Shown piece after piece: positions 12,400 to 22,763 of a DNA stretch of 64,000 nt; the stretch's first letter is position 1, and every line of letters starts with the position of its first letter. The notes under the pieces were generated by a model. The model was not told where the DNA came from, did no database searches, and was given only the letters and a program-made list of their open reading frames with translations. This DNA comes from Platerodrilus igneus (lineage: Eukaryota > Arthropoda > Insecta > Coleoptera > Lycidae), in contig JARFIW010000668.1 of assembly GCA_036346225.1 (NCBI GenBank), positions 1,943,001-2,007,000 on the forward strand, in the 5' to 3' direction. The position numbers and the translations under genes are program-made.

Positions 12400-13114
12400 A
12401 CTATTCGAAAAACAAATAGTTTATTGTGGAACTCTGAGGTTCAACAGAAAAGGTATTCCCAAAAGCGCTACCTAAAAAAATGAAAAAGGTAGAAATTTGT
12501 GGTACTCAGAACCACTCCTTACGTATTATAAAATGGAATGGATGGACAAACAGCCAGTTCTAATGTTAAGTACTGATCGAACCCATACAACCACTTTTAA
12601 ACCAACAGAAAAGCAAAACTGGCAGCATTAGCCTATACTTAAACCAAAAGCAATTATTGAATACAATAAAACGAAAAAGGGGGTAGATTTTAGTGATCAG
12701 ATGAGTTCTTATCATTCAGTATTAATAAAAAACTTAAAATAGTACTGTAAACTAGCCTTTGAATTTTTGCTCGTAACAGCTGTTTTAAATGCTTGTATTG
12801 TCTATAACAAAGTTAGTTACTCAAATTTATCTGTAATGGAGTTTGGAAGAAAATTGACACGGGAATAAATTGTTACTTCTGTAGCACACGAAGAAACCAC
12901 TACTCCCAAAAAAGTTCTACATACCTTTGTTAAACCGTCTGGGCCAGGAAAGAAAAGAAGAAGACAATGCCAAGGATGCTATCATAAATTAAGAGAAACA
13001 CATTTAAGCAAAGATACAAATAACTTGGTTACAAAAGTCACAAGTTATTGTAATGGATGTTCTGAACAACCAGGAATGTGTTTATTTTGCTTTAATAGCG
13101 TACATAGAAAATAG
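12400..13114 (+). pseudogene. piggyBac-family transposase, C-terminal part, dead
   Basis: One reading frame can be followed from about 12523 to the TAG at 13112-13114. It is interrupted by three in-frame stops (TAG after 'NWQH', TAG after 'IKNLK', TAA after 'KLTRE'). It encodes a W-x-D-K-x-PVLMLST block, KTKKGVDFSDQM and NACIVYNK, then a cysteine-rich tail beginning CQGCYHKLRE and containing CNGC and CLFCF. This is the order of the DDE_Tnp_1_7 domain plus the C-terminal cysteine-rich DNA-binding domain of piggyBac. Upstream bases 12425-12520 carry the preceding GTLR-x-NRKG region in shifted frames. The element's TTAA-flanked ends were not identified. Confidence 0.85.
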
Positions 13115-16100
13115 TTAGTATTTCTGGAGCTCAATTGAGTTTTGCTAAATAACTAAGAACATTATTTACTTTACACATTTTTTATTTCCAAATATCTTTT
13201 TTTATACTAATATAGCATTAAGAAATCTTTTACGTCGTTTGCTGTTTTGGTCTAAATCTGTAAAGAAATAGTAAGCTATGAAGACGGCCAATGATGGTCA
13301 GGCCAGTGAGACTCTTATTTTTTTATTGATTTCAGCACAGGGGTGGATTGACAAATAAGACGCAGGTCGGAACATTTAAAAATAACTCTATTTCTCGTTT
13401 GCAAAACTAACAACAAACCTTAAATATAAACGCACATTACTTATGTTATTTGAACTATAATCAGACAAATTATTGCTAATAACTAAACTACTCCCGTGCC
13501 GCGTAATTCCGAACCCCAGTTTCCGAACACGCTGCGTGAAAAGTACTTGAAATCCTATGAATTCTCTACGAGAGACACTTCCCGGTGACACGTCAAAGTT
13601 AATTAGGGAACAATAGTTCATAAACCAACATAATTTTAATACTAACACTTACTTGAATAGTTAGAAGAACCTGCAGGTTACAAGCGTCCATTCAAATGCT
13701 GAACGAAGTTTGTTTTTGTTACCTTTGTAGCCGGTAACTGTGTAATAGCCGGCTGGAATTACCATGTGGTGCCGTGCATGACTAAGCGCCCTGTTGTTTA
13801 CGTATTTTCTGCCTGCCTTTAGAGGGGCCGTGATACACACGGTGTCGATTATACTTCCTCCTATCTCCTAAAAGAAGATTTAAACACCACAAACAATATG
13901 ACCTTTCACTATAGGTTAAACTACCATTGTTATTAATGTTTATCCTTCACTTTCTAAACGTCAAGTCCCGCTTCCTGTTAAAAGTGTTCATCATCCCACC
14001 ACCGTATATTCGAACGACCACGAAAATCGACGAATCATTTAAAATTAAATATTCTAATACTAGGAAAATTAGGCGGGCCTACTACAGCTATCTGACACTA
14101 AAAAATCTTTAACACGAAAGCTAATCACAAAGCACATGATAACAGTAGGTTCTTATATGTTTTTACCTTTAATAATTGATTTTAAACCTTTTATAATTTA
14201 TATCATACAACTATAAAATAAAAAAAAAATAAAATACGTCTTTACCGGTCCCCGAGACCGATATTGCACCATAATCCCGTCAAGCCACCGGTCTCGGGGG
14301 ACCGATAATGCATAGTTCCGAGGCTTATATATTATAGGAACGCCGTCAACCTGTTAATCAATAGAATTATGGAAATAATTGTAGCGCGTGTAGTAAAAGC
14401 GGTCACGTGAATGCCAGCTGTAGATTTTGGAAAAATTTTAAGGTTACAAATTGAAGAAATTTTCTGATTTATATATTTGCAACTGATGTTACAACTATTA
14501 CTTGTTACCAGACATTTTCAAAAGAGGCTTCTTCAAATTAAAATTTATCGTCTTATTTAAGAAGCATAATTATCTAAGTGCTTCCAAACAGGTTTCCAAA
14601 CATGAAGAGACTCTGAAAGTAGATGTAAGTGAAGTGGTGAAAGAGTTTTTGATTAAGAAAGATGAAGACCAGCACAAATTTAATTAAAATTTTAAACATA
14701 AATGTTATTCCAAATTTATTACCAATTCGGAAAGAACTTTTCAGATCATACTAGTGATTGGCAATAAAACTAAAATCAAGTTGTGAATGGGATTTAAAAT
14801 TATAACCTTTTCATTACAGTAATGACGCTAGTTGGAATTAAAAATTTATAGGTTCAAACCCTACTCTCTGTCGGCTAGTTTGATATGAAAGGTTGTTTCA
14901 GCTTCAGTAATAAATCTATGCAAGCTTTTCAATAATGCATTAACATATTGAATACGAGAAACCACCTTAAATGGTTTGTATTACACATGCAGTCGTTTTT
15001 CTTCGGGATACCCCTATTTATAAATATAGTTTATTTGTAGTTTACAAAGACATTCCTCAAAGCATATTTCTTAGTTTAACGTTTGTTTGATCGAATCAAA
15101 AATGAAGCAAAGCTTAATTTTAGCTATTTGATGTTCATGAATTTTAATTTTGGGAAATCTTACATTCACATAGTTGAGCAAAATTACACTTTTTCTATGA
15201 AATCCATACATGATATATTTTATAAAACCACGTTAAAAAAAATAATTTTGTGATAGAGTAGATTACTGAATAAATATTGTAACAAAACTTCTTTTGCAAC
15301 AACAGTTCTTTATTATTAACTGACTACACAGCCTTTCTACTCGCAGGTGCAGTGAAATTCTAATGTATCAAGGATAATTTGTTCTAGCTAGTCACTAACA
15401 GTACGAACTTCTTAAAGTGACAATACTATCTTTTTAATTACGAAAACGCACTTATAATAAAATTAACAATCGAATTCATACTCTAGCTACTATCTGTTAA
15501 TTTATGTCAACCACAAACTCCAAACATTTATATTACAAAGAAGTATTTATCTTAAGACTTAAATCTAATTTATTTTATAATACGACCTAAATTTGGAATG
15601 CAACTTATTAAGCGAGTTTATATACTTAAGCCAACTATTTCCAGATGTTCTGTATCTAAAAGAAAACAAATCAGACTTACACAAATTACATTCCAGAATG
15701 TGCTTCCCAGAGTAACTTGTAGCAAAATTTTTTTTTAGCCCCACGTTGTTAGGCCAGTCTTGCAAATTTATTTTTATATGGTGTACGCAAATGATTACTT
15801 ATTTCATCGGCGGCTGGTCGTATGAGGCAAATAAACCGCCGCCTCGCCTCACCTTTAATTTTATAGATCTACTTTTCAATCGTAAGGAAAAATTCTATTA
15901 CAACTTGTACAAGCGTCCTCTAAACAATTTTTGGTGAAATCTATCATAATCCGATTAATAATCAATGTTATATAATGAACGTTCGTAATACAAAATTTAT
16001 TTCTAAATTCGTGCATGATTTCTGCCCATACAAATTCATCTGAGGCGTTATAAAGCGCGCCACACTTATTCAGCCACTTCCATGCATCCAAAGCTACATT

Positions 16101-16434
16101 ATAAGCGAGCGCGATGCGTCTAGGGGTTTATGTCTATATATCAACCAACACTTTGTACTCGGCTACTGAGGCTGTCTTATGGCTGCCACTCGAATCTTGG
16201 TAATCATAATAACGACAGCAGCAGCTGCGAGATGGCTGGATACTTATACATACATACTTAAAGGAAGTCAATCAATGATCGGTAGGAATGATGAGTGTAA
16301 GACTTTGTAATGAGAACTTCCGCTTAAAAACCTGTTGTTAGAAATAAAACGAGCACTATCAAGGAAGGTATATTTTCAACTAACTTTACAGTGATGTTCT
16401 TAGTTTATCCTATATCCCAAGGTTAGTCAGGCTG
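13115..16434. other. Non-coding DNA with small inverted repeats
   Basis: No gene was recognised. A perfect 12-bp palindrome AACCTGCAGGTT lies near 13670. An interrupted GC-rich inverted repeat lies at 14244-14304 (listed separately). An open frame without ATG at about 16117-15876 (minus) encodes a tryptophan-rich stretch of unknown origin and may be a decayed exon. Confidence 0.5.
14244..14304. repeat. GC-rich inverted repeat
   Basis: ACCGGTCCCCGAGACCG at 14244-14260 is the reverse complement, with one extra G, of CGGTCTCGGGGGACCG at 14289-14304. The roughly 28-nt loop would give a stable hairpin in otherwise AT-rich DNA. It could be a transposon end or a folded RNA element; undecided. Confidence 0.7.
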
Positions 16435-16638
16435 CTACCTGCTTCGCTTGCCACCCTTCTTGCGCGAGAGGTCACGGCCGAGCATGATGTCGTTTACAGT
16501 CGGCCATGCTACCATCATCCACGTCCTCGTGGATTTGAGGAAACTCCCGGTTGACCTATGAATAATAATACAATCTTTAGAATATAGAACCACCACACAA
16601 AACAAAGTTACTACATAATACATAATACATGTCAACAA

Positions 16639-17352
16639 TCAGCGTCCAACTCGTTCAAGGAATTTCCTACATATCATAAAAAACAAATTGGCTAAATAAG
16701 CCGTATCCGGCTTTATTGCCATCGCCGTCTTTTTTTTCCACGCTAGACGGCACATCTTTTTGAAATCTTCGAAGCTCATGTCGGTATTAATGTCCTTCGA
16801 ATAGATATGTCTTAAGTTCATTTCGTCTTGCGAAAAAACTATAATTAAATTTGTATTGTCGCGAATAAGATGCTTCGGTATTCTTGCATACGATTGGCTG
16901 AGGTAGAACGCGTCTATATTCTTATGACGGCTCATTGAAAAATATTGACGAATCGCGTTTTGCTCGTGACATTGAATGTCGTCGAAAATGAAAATCGAAT
17001 TACTCTTAGCCTCTTGCGGTGAAATTATTTCGGAATTTTCGCTAAATTCGTAACAGCCTAGTCCCTTGATCGGTCTCAAAACTCGACTCAAAAAATCGTA
17101 TTTGGGCTGAAATAGCGACTTGGAGTAAATGTAAACGTTTTCAAATTCCAATCCGTTGGGTGCCAGTAACAAACTCAAAATCAGGTTTGTTTTACCGCAC
17201 GCAGAAGGTCCGCATACGATGCATCTTATGCTGGCCGGTAAGAGATCTCCGTGCTTTTTGCGCGTTCCAAAATAGAAATAAGGATCATCCTGTTCGACCG
17301 TTAGATCCATATTTGCAACCGGTAGAGATTGTTTCTGTTTAATAACCTTCAT
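16639..17352 (-). CDS. Viral genome-packaging ATPase (A32/FtsK-HerA type), endogenous
   Basis: A 237-residue ATPase with Walker A GPSACGKT at residues 48-55 and Walker B IFIFDD at 120-125. Further on it has SRHKNIDAFYLSQSYARIPK and HLIRDNTN, the sensor-type region typical of adintovirus/Polinton packaging ATPases. The family pumps viral DNA into preformed capsids in the nucleus. It starts 5 bp after the capsid-protein stop, consistent with one polycistronic-style array. An 8-A homopolymer at 16730-16737 precedes a C-terminal stretch of about 35 residues that I could not match to the family, so the true C-terminus may have been lost by slippage there. Otherwise the frame is open. Confidence 0.8.
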   Translation of the reverse strand: MKVIKQKQSLPVANMDLTVEQDDPYFYFGTRKKHGDLLPASIRCIVCGPSACGKTNLILSLLLAPNGLEFENVYIYSKSLFQPKYDFLSRVLRPIKGLGCYEFSENSEIISPQEAKSNSIFIFDDIQCHEQNAIRQYFSMSRHKNIDAFYLSQSYARIPKHLIRDNTNLIIVFSQDEMNLRHIYSKDINTDMSFEDFKKMCRLAWKKKTAMAIKPDTAYLANLFFMICRKFLERVGR

Positions 17353-17357
17353 GTCTA

Positions 17358-18691
17358 TTATTCGCTAATATGACGCGTAACGATTTCCGTAAACGGATCG
17401 TATTCGAATATAGAGTCGTGCAAAATTAAGCAGTATGCTTTAGTGGTTTGATCGAAAATGTTGCTGGATTCGATTTCGAGACGTATATCAACGGCCGAAT
17501 TTTTAATAGATTCTTCTTGACGACTGCAATCGATCACGAACACGGGACAATTGCCAAATTGCTGATAGTCGTTTAAACAACGCAGAGCGTAGCTCAAATT
17601 GCTCGCGCCTGCATAATAGTTTTCCGGAAATTTCGAATAGTGCATGAACGGGGTCGAATAATCGTTATTGGCAAAGTCCGAATTCATATCTTGAAGTGGA
17701 AATTCTTGGGAATTAAGGTATAGTTTTAAATTTGTCAGATTGCAGTGATCGAACTGGGCTGCCGATTGCTTCGCATTATCATACTTGTCATGCTGAAGAG
17801 TAAATAGAATCCATCGAGGTTTTTCTAATTCGTTCGAATTCTTAATACGCCAAACGTGAATTTTCGAAGACGGAAAGGACGGCAACTCGTGAAGCTCCCA
17901 GCGACGAAAGTAAACCACAATTCTGGGATTTTTATGCAAATGATGGAATAAATTTAATTTCGATTCATCGCTAAGCTTTAAATGCGGAACCTCCACGATA
18001 TTTTAGTAATTTTAAATGTTAGCTCGTTTTCGTCGCTCTTGTAACAATTGACGTCGCTCTTGGATCTAATTAAAACAAGCTCTTGCGGCATGTTTACGAC
18101 GGCTCGCTTATAATCCTCGCAAAATCCAAAAATATGCTTTAGAGGCACATTGCACGAGAAGCGTCCGTTCTTAAAAATGTCGGCGTTTGTATCTTCTCGA
18201 GGGTCCCAGGTGCTATTGCTCAAACCGTTGAATTTTTTGTGATACGAAGCGAGACCCTTCATCGTGCACGTTATACCAGGCTGCTTACAAACGTCAACCA
18301 CATGCGTGCTCCCCATTTTGTACTGTATTTCATCGAACAAGAATAATATTGCGTTGTTCGTTATCGTATACGGTTTACCATCGGTTTTCACCGAGAACGT
18401 TCACTTAATATTAATGTAGCTGTCGTAGGTTGCGGTTATAGCATCGGAATTTTGGATTTCTATAATCATTCTATCGCTGTGGTCTGTGTTTCGCGTGAAG
18501 GGTAAATACGAATAATAATCTTCTTTCGAAATTGTCTCTTCGTAGCGAGGCCTTTTAAATACGTCTAATTTGGCCACCTCGTCGAAACGTAATTTCTTCA
18601 AAGGAGAACTAACCACCGACGAAATGTGATCTGCGACCATTTTCGTGCTACTACCAAAATCACCACGTATTTTACCGCCACGATTAGCCAT
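17358..18691 (-). pseudogene. Major capsid protein (hexon-like, double jelly-roll), broken by a stop and a frameshift
   Basis: The gene reads from ATG 18691 to the stop at 17358, about 445 codons. It has an in-frame TGA at 18401-18403 and a one-base frameshift near 17985-17995, giving three open pieces (18691-18401, 18391-17978, 17996-17358). Landmarks are LFDEIQYKMG, FSCNVPLKHIFGFCEDYKRAV, ELVLIRSKSD, then FRRWELHELP, EKPRWILFTLQ, FDHCNLTNLKLYLNS and VFVIDCSRQEESIK. I recognise this as the capsid protein family that accompanies adintovirus-type ATPase and protease genes in insect genomes. Role: icosahedral shell. Its start overlaps the end of the upstream basic gene by 8 bp. With two lesions it cannot make a full product. 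Confidence 0.78.
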
Positions 18692-19055
18692 TTCTAGTAC
18701 TTTTTTTCTTTCTCGTATTTAAAAGCTTGTAGCCGAGCGCTTTTAAGAAACTTGCGTCTGCGCGACTAAGAGCGGGTTTCTTCTTCTTTTTAATATGATG
18801 TCGCTTTTTCACACCTTTTCCGCTTTTTATTTCGTTATGGCCTAACGATGATTTGCGTGCGATTGCAGATTTCGAGAACGTTTTTTGCGTTTTATATAGG
18901 TTTGTTTTTGAGGAAGAAGAAGAAGACTTCGGCAGCAACGACGATAACAATGCCCAACGCGCGAATTTTTTCTCAGGTATATTGACGACTGCGGCTAACG
19001 TCTGCTGCTGCTGCTGCTGCTGCTGCTGACGCTCGTCATCATAAACGACGCCCAT
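18684..19055 (-). CDS. Small basic polyQ/Ser protein, possible virion DNA-binding protein
   Basis: 123 residues. An acidic start is followed by a run of nine glutamines (CTG/CAG repeats at about 19003-19029), a serine run, then a very lysine/arginine-rich second half (GVKKRHHIKKKKK) and a motif near the end, ADASFLKALGYKLL. Position between the penton-like and capsid genes and its strong positive charge suggest a virion nucleoprotein or capsid cofactor. This is inference; I do not recognise the family with certainty. The ORF is intact, 22 bp after the upstream gene, and overlaps the capsid start. Confidence 0.55.
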   Translation of the reverse strand: MGVVYDDERQQQQQQQQQTLAAVVNIPEKKFARWALLSSLLPKSSSSSSKTNLYKTQKTFSKSAIARKSSLGHNEIKSGKGVKKRHHIKKKKKPALSRADASFLKALGYKLLNTRKKKSTRNG

Positions 19056-19077
19056 TTTTACCTTAATAATAATTTTA

Positions 19078-20265
19078 TTATTTGCGTTTTAGCTCTAGGC
19101 GAACGCAAAGGTACGTATCCTTCCAAAAATTAACCGCTTCACCCGTATGATCCACCAGTCTCAACGTAATGTTATCGAATTCGTCCACGCACAGAGGGAA
19201 ATGAATTATATTGCTGGGTTGTTGTTCTATGCTGTAGCCTGGGGGCACGGTTAGGCCAAATTCGTAAATGCTATGACAAAGTTGGTTATTGCGGTACGCT
19301 CCCGTCGTAATGTTAGCATCTACGAAAATATTAGATACCGAAATTATTTCCACATCGCGATCGGACGTATGCGAACGACCTTCCTCTAAAATTCGATCAA
19401 AAAATCCCAGCATTCGACCGATGTTGCCGCGCTTCGTGAAGTCTACGGAGTATTTCGATTTTATTTCGCACTTTAGAGTATTATTATTAGCTCTTAAAGA
19501 AAACAAGTCGTCAACCAATCCGTCGTCGTCCAAAGTTAGGGACGAATTCATTTCTTTGTTGGCTTTAGCCGACTCCAATATCTTTTTTCTCAGGAACGCG
19601 TTTAGCTCGTCTATTTCGTAGCATCCCTCGTCGATGGTGATTTCTTTATCTTTATCGTAATAGAACTTATTATTTCCCTCGTAAATATTTCGAACGGTGT
19701 TGCCCGTGTAAAGACCCACCAAGCCGCAGGTGTATGTGCCGCCATCGTTCAGTCTCACAGGTGGGTATAGCGTACCGCTGCTGATGGTATTTCCATACCC
19801 GAAGATCGTGAATGTCCTAGACATGACTGTAGCGCTGAGGGCATTATGGTTCTTTATGTAAAATTTCAACACTAAATGACCACACACGATCGTGTTAAAG
19901 TCTTGCGCCCTTTCCACGTTATAATATATATCGCTACCGTGAAAATATCTTAAGACTTCCTCGGGAGGCCTCAGGTTTCCGAAACTATCGAAGTATATCA
20001 CCGTATTGCCCCTTTTTTTATAACCGACCCAATGCGTGCCCGGACCGGATCCATCGTCTAAATTTATAATACCACTTTCGTTTCGCCACGGCGGTGCTAA
20101 GCTTCCGTCGCGTCTTTTTAGCGGCAACTCGTCTCGCATGTACACGCCTCTAAAATACGGAACACCTTTAGCATATTTGTGCAAATCGAGATCGGTCAAA
20201 GCGCGCATGGGAGGTGTAAGGGTGGTGGTGGCGAGCTTAGCATTCCTCGACACCGTCGAAGTCAT
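19078..20265 (-). CDS. Adenain-type cysteine protease fused to penton-like minor capsid protein
   Basis: 395 residues in one frame. Residues 21-138 are a Ulp1/adenain-like protease with catalytic His78 (GTHW), acidic Asp93 (YFDSFGN), oxyanion Gln121 and nucleophile Cys128 (VCGH). The 7-residue Gln-Cys spacing equals that in adenovirus protease. From about Met148 (MSRTF) the protein changes into a second family: NNKFYYDKD, CYEIDELNAFLRKKI, NNNTLKCEIKSKYSVDF, GRMLGFF, ITTGAYRNNQLCHSIYEF, PPGYSIEQQPSNIIHFPL. This family is usually a separate protein, probably the penton-like single jelly-roll. Start ATG overlaps the upstream stop by 4 bp (ATGA). Uninterrupted, although the neighbours on both sides are broken. 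Confidence 0.8.
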   Translation of the reverse strand: MTSTVSRNAKLATTTLTPPMRALTDLDLHKYAKGVPYFRGVYMRDELPLKRRDGSLAPPWRNESGIINLDDGSGPGTHWVGYKKRGNTVIYFDSFGNLRPPEEVLRYFHGSDIYYNVERAQDFNTIVCGHLVLKFYIKNHNALSATVMSRTFTIFGYGNTISSGTLYPPVRLNDGGTYTCGLVGLYTGNTVRNIYEGNNKFYYDKDKEITIDEGCYEIDELNAFLRKKILESAKANKEMNSSLTLDDDGLVDDLFSLRANNNTLKCEIKSKYSVDFTKRGNIGRMLGFFDRILEEGRSHTSDRDVEIISVSNIFVDANITTGAYRNNQLCHSIYEFGLTVPPGYSIEQQPSNIIHFPLCVDEFDNITLRLVDHTGEAVNFWKDTYLCVRLELKRK

Positions 20266-21172
20266 CCGTTTTTTGAATCCCCCGGATAAGGTTTCAAGTA
20301 CAAGGCGCTACCTTTCTTGTGAGGCTTTAAATACAATCCGCTGCCGACTTTTTTCTCTTCCATGGCTCTGTTGTGACGTGCGTTCTCGTCGAAATACCTC
20401 TTTGCATTTTTGGCCAAATTGATGGCGTTTGCAACGCTCGACGCTCCGCCGGCCAGTGCTCCGAGCGCCGAAAGACCCGCAAATATCGGAATCAAGGGCA
20501 ATAAGCCTCCTCGCTTGGGCACCGGTATTATGCGCGGTACTTTAATTTTTGAACGACCTCCCATCCTGTTGACTATAATTTTTGCGGCATTCATCGCGCT
20601 CGAAATGAGACGATTATGCGAAGCATCTCCGTGTCCTTTACTCTTGATGCTTTGTTTTCTGATTTCTTTAGATATTTTACTTATAAGACCGCCTCTGAAG
20701 GAGCATTTTCTGCCGACGTTGCCGTTATTGTTTTTGAATTTACCCGAGCATCGACGTACTCGACGTCGTCGTTTTTGTCGTCGTCGTCGTCGTCGTCCTC
20801 GCTGTCGACGATCCAGTTTCACAGCCATTTTCTTGTCTATTCCCATTCCTAGTTTGCGTTTCGCTTTCATTGCAGCTGTTACGCCCAACGCTGCGAGCTT
20901 CTCGGACCACTTAGAATCTTTGGCCTTGACTCGCCGCCAAGCCGCTTCTTGCAAGACCTTGTCGGCCTCGTGCCCACGTCTTTGTGATGCGAATACGCGA
21001 TGTTGTGCTGCTTGCACGCTTCGTCTAGAGTATTAATACCTTTGTCTCCGCGGTTTAAACGCTCTTGCAGCCTGGTTCCGGGACCGCAGAAGTTATGACC
21101 AGGAAGGTGCAGTTCGAAGGGCAATTTATTTAAGAGGTTGTTGAACAACCCTTCACCCCCGTGTAACAACAT
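20262..21172 (-). pseudogene. PLA2-like / viral core (pVI-like) protein, frameshifted
   Basis: The first part (ATG 21172) encodes a phospholipase A2-like motif: PGHNFCGPGTRL (calcium-loop type), then LDEACKQHNIAYS. Such domains occur in parvovirus capsid proteins and adintovirus core proteins, where they help virions leave endosomes. Here the residue after the catalytic His is Asn, not the usual calcium-binding Asp. A frameshift near 20972-20980 moves the rest to another frame (open from 21017 to 20262). That part has an extremely Arg/Lys-rich block (about residues 70-90 of the second piece) and a Gly/Ala-rich hydrophobic segment, LLPLIPIFAGLSALGALAGG. The tail has two GLYLKP/ALYLKP repeats, the pattern of a membrane-lytic, DNA-binding core protein. 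Confidence 0.75.
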
Positions 21173-21263
21173 TGACTAACATCTCTCCTGCAATAACCTA
21201 ACAATTTAAATATATATATTAAAAATAACTGCATACAGAATAAATTTTATTTACAAAAAAGGA

Positions 21264-22382
21264 TCATACACTATCTTTAAAATACAAAGGTTTCATTTCG
21301 ACATTTAAATTCTTTTGATATAAACATAATACGTCATCGACAATTTTGTGAGGGAAATGGCGCGTGATTTCTAATAAGCCGAGTCTGTTGATATCGTAAT
21401 GAACGTTTAGGGTACTTAGGGATGGATTTCCAAATACGTATTCGCTTATCATCACGACTCGACATAAGATTTGATCCTGCATGTTCGAATAAAGTCCAGC
21501 ATCCGCGGGGACGGGCCCGCCTTCACCTCCATCGTCGCCGTCGCCGCTGCTGCTCTTGCACTTGTTATACGCGTAAGCTCCGAACTCTTCGGGAAGGCAA
21601 GTGGCGAAGCATTCTATATTTCTATCGTAGAACTCTTGAAAATCTTGTCCTTTCAATATTTCTAATTTGAGCATTATAAGCGGCGCTAGAGTAAACACTT
21701 TTGCAAATTCTTCGCGGGAGAGAGAAATTCGCGCAACATTGTATCCGGAGCCTGTTGTTGTTGATTCTAATGCGGCGAGAGCCGCAGCAGTTTTTTGCAC
21801 CTCGACTCTATGAATAGACTCGTATTCGTCTTTAAATTCCACTTCCAAGTATCCGTCGATCGTCTGATGCATTTCACGCCTCCAGTGCCATACGTCTGCG
21901 ACTACGGAGGCGGCGGTAGCGCCTGCAGATGCAACCTTGGCAGTATCCGAGCGGTTAGAAAAAAAATTTCTAAATTTATGTTCGATATTGATAGACGACA
22001 AATCTTTCCACTCGTTTTCGTCCATTTGCAATTCGCCTTCTTTACAAAATCTGTTGGGGCATATAAGTCTGATAATAGGGCTAAAATCCATATTGCTCTT
22101 TCGTTTGGTTAAGCCCACTTCGATCGTATGGCCGTGAGCGCACCATTGCGCATTCTCCTTGGAGGAATTCAATCGGTATTCGGTGCTACATATCAGGGGA
22201 TCCATCACCTGATCGTTATCGTAGACATGAATACCTGAGAAAACTTGCGGCGATCCAGATACTGCACACGTAGATGATGATGATGACGAAATTACGTCAT
22301 CATCATCGTTATTTAAAAATACTTGACTGTCGTCACCACTATCGTTTGTATGATTATTTTCGTCTTGAATATACTTCACCAT
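21264..22382 (-). CDS. Unknown viral-block protein X (homologous to 39399-40226)
   Basis: 372 residues, intact, with a Ser/Asp-rich acidic N-terminus (1-60). It has no enzymatic motif that I recognise. The core has STEYRL (66-71), HTIEVG (85-90), RLICP (105-109), WKDL (125-128), FRNFF (137-141), QDFQEFY (246-252) and LGLLEITRHFP (334-344). A Gly/Asp-rich insert spans about 278-298. The same blocks in the same order occur in the isolated gene at 39399-40226. Position in the structural array, 91 bp upstream of the core gene, suggests a viral gene. A role in host interaction or regulation would only be a guess. Confidence 0.7.
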   Translation of the reverse strand: MVKYIQDENNHTNDSGDDSQVFLNNDDDDVISSSSSSTCAVSGSPQVFSGIHVYDNDQVMDPLICSTEYRLNSSKENAQWCAHGHTIEVGLTKRKSNMDFSPIIRLICPNRFCKEGELQMDENEWKDLSSINIEHKFRNFFSNRSDTAKVASAGATAASVVADVWHWRREMHQTIDGYLEVEFKDEYESIHRVEVQKTAAALAALESTTTGSGYNVARISLSREEFAKVFTLAPLIMLKLEILKGQDFQEFYDRNIECFATCLPEEFGAYAYNKCKSSSGDGDDGGEGGPVPADAGLYSNMQDQILCRVVMISEYVFGNPSLSTLNVHYDINRLGLLEITRHFPHKIVDDVLCLYQKNLNVEMKPLYFKDSV

Positions 22383-22453
22383 AATTGCTATTTAATTAAG
22401 TGCAAAATTTCACGCTCACAGACACACACACCCTGAACGAAGATACCTCCCGG

Positions 22454-22579
22454 TTAGAACTGAAAATTATTTTGCATGCGTAGGTTTTCGTTCGAGCGCA
22501 AACGATGTGGCTCATGCGCGCACAGTTTATTTTTATATTTGTAATAGATGTAGTATGCCCACGCTCCTATTAATTGCAT
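22454..22579 (-). CDS. Possible small membrane protein
   Basis: A 41-residue ORF from ATG at 22577-22579: a hydrophobic, aromatic-rich stretch (IGAWAYYIYY) followed by a basic tail. The frame stays open without ATG for another 35 or so codons upstream, with a charged sequence. It fills the gap between two viral-block genes on the same strand. It may be a tail-anchored small protein or the leftover of a longer frameshifted gene. Confidence 0.25.
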   Translation of the reverse strand: MQLIGAWAYYIYYKYKNKLCAHEPHRLRSNENLRMQNNFQF

Positions 22580-22763
22580 AAGTACGATGTGTTCTAAATA
22601 CGTCCATACACCATCTGAACTATCAAATTCTCGATCTTTTTTTTTCTCGCTCTCTCTTTCTCTTTCGAAGGCGATTCGTTTATGATTTCATGGCATGACG
22701 TACCATTCGGTCTCCGTAAAACTGCTATTATATTTAAATCTTATTTTAAACATCAGAAAAGGA

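Noticed and set aside
15876..16117. Tryptophan-rich minus-strand open frame
   Set aside because: It has no ATG and no recognisable family; possibly a decayed exon but not supportable as a gene.
16435..16638. 67-residue minus ORF after the ATPase
   Set aside because: The start is a random-looking AT-rich hydrophobic stretch. Only the last 40 residues lie in GC-richer DNA, and no family or motif was recognised.
20410..21036. 208-residue plus-strand open frame
   Set aside because: It is the antisense shadow of the core-protein gene, whose Arg/Lys-rich and Gly/Ala-rich segments and order fit a viral core protein.
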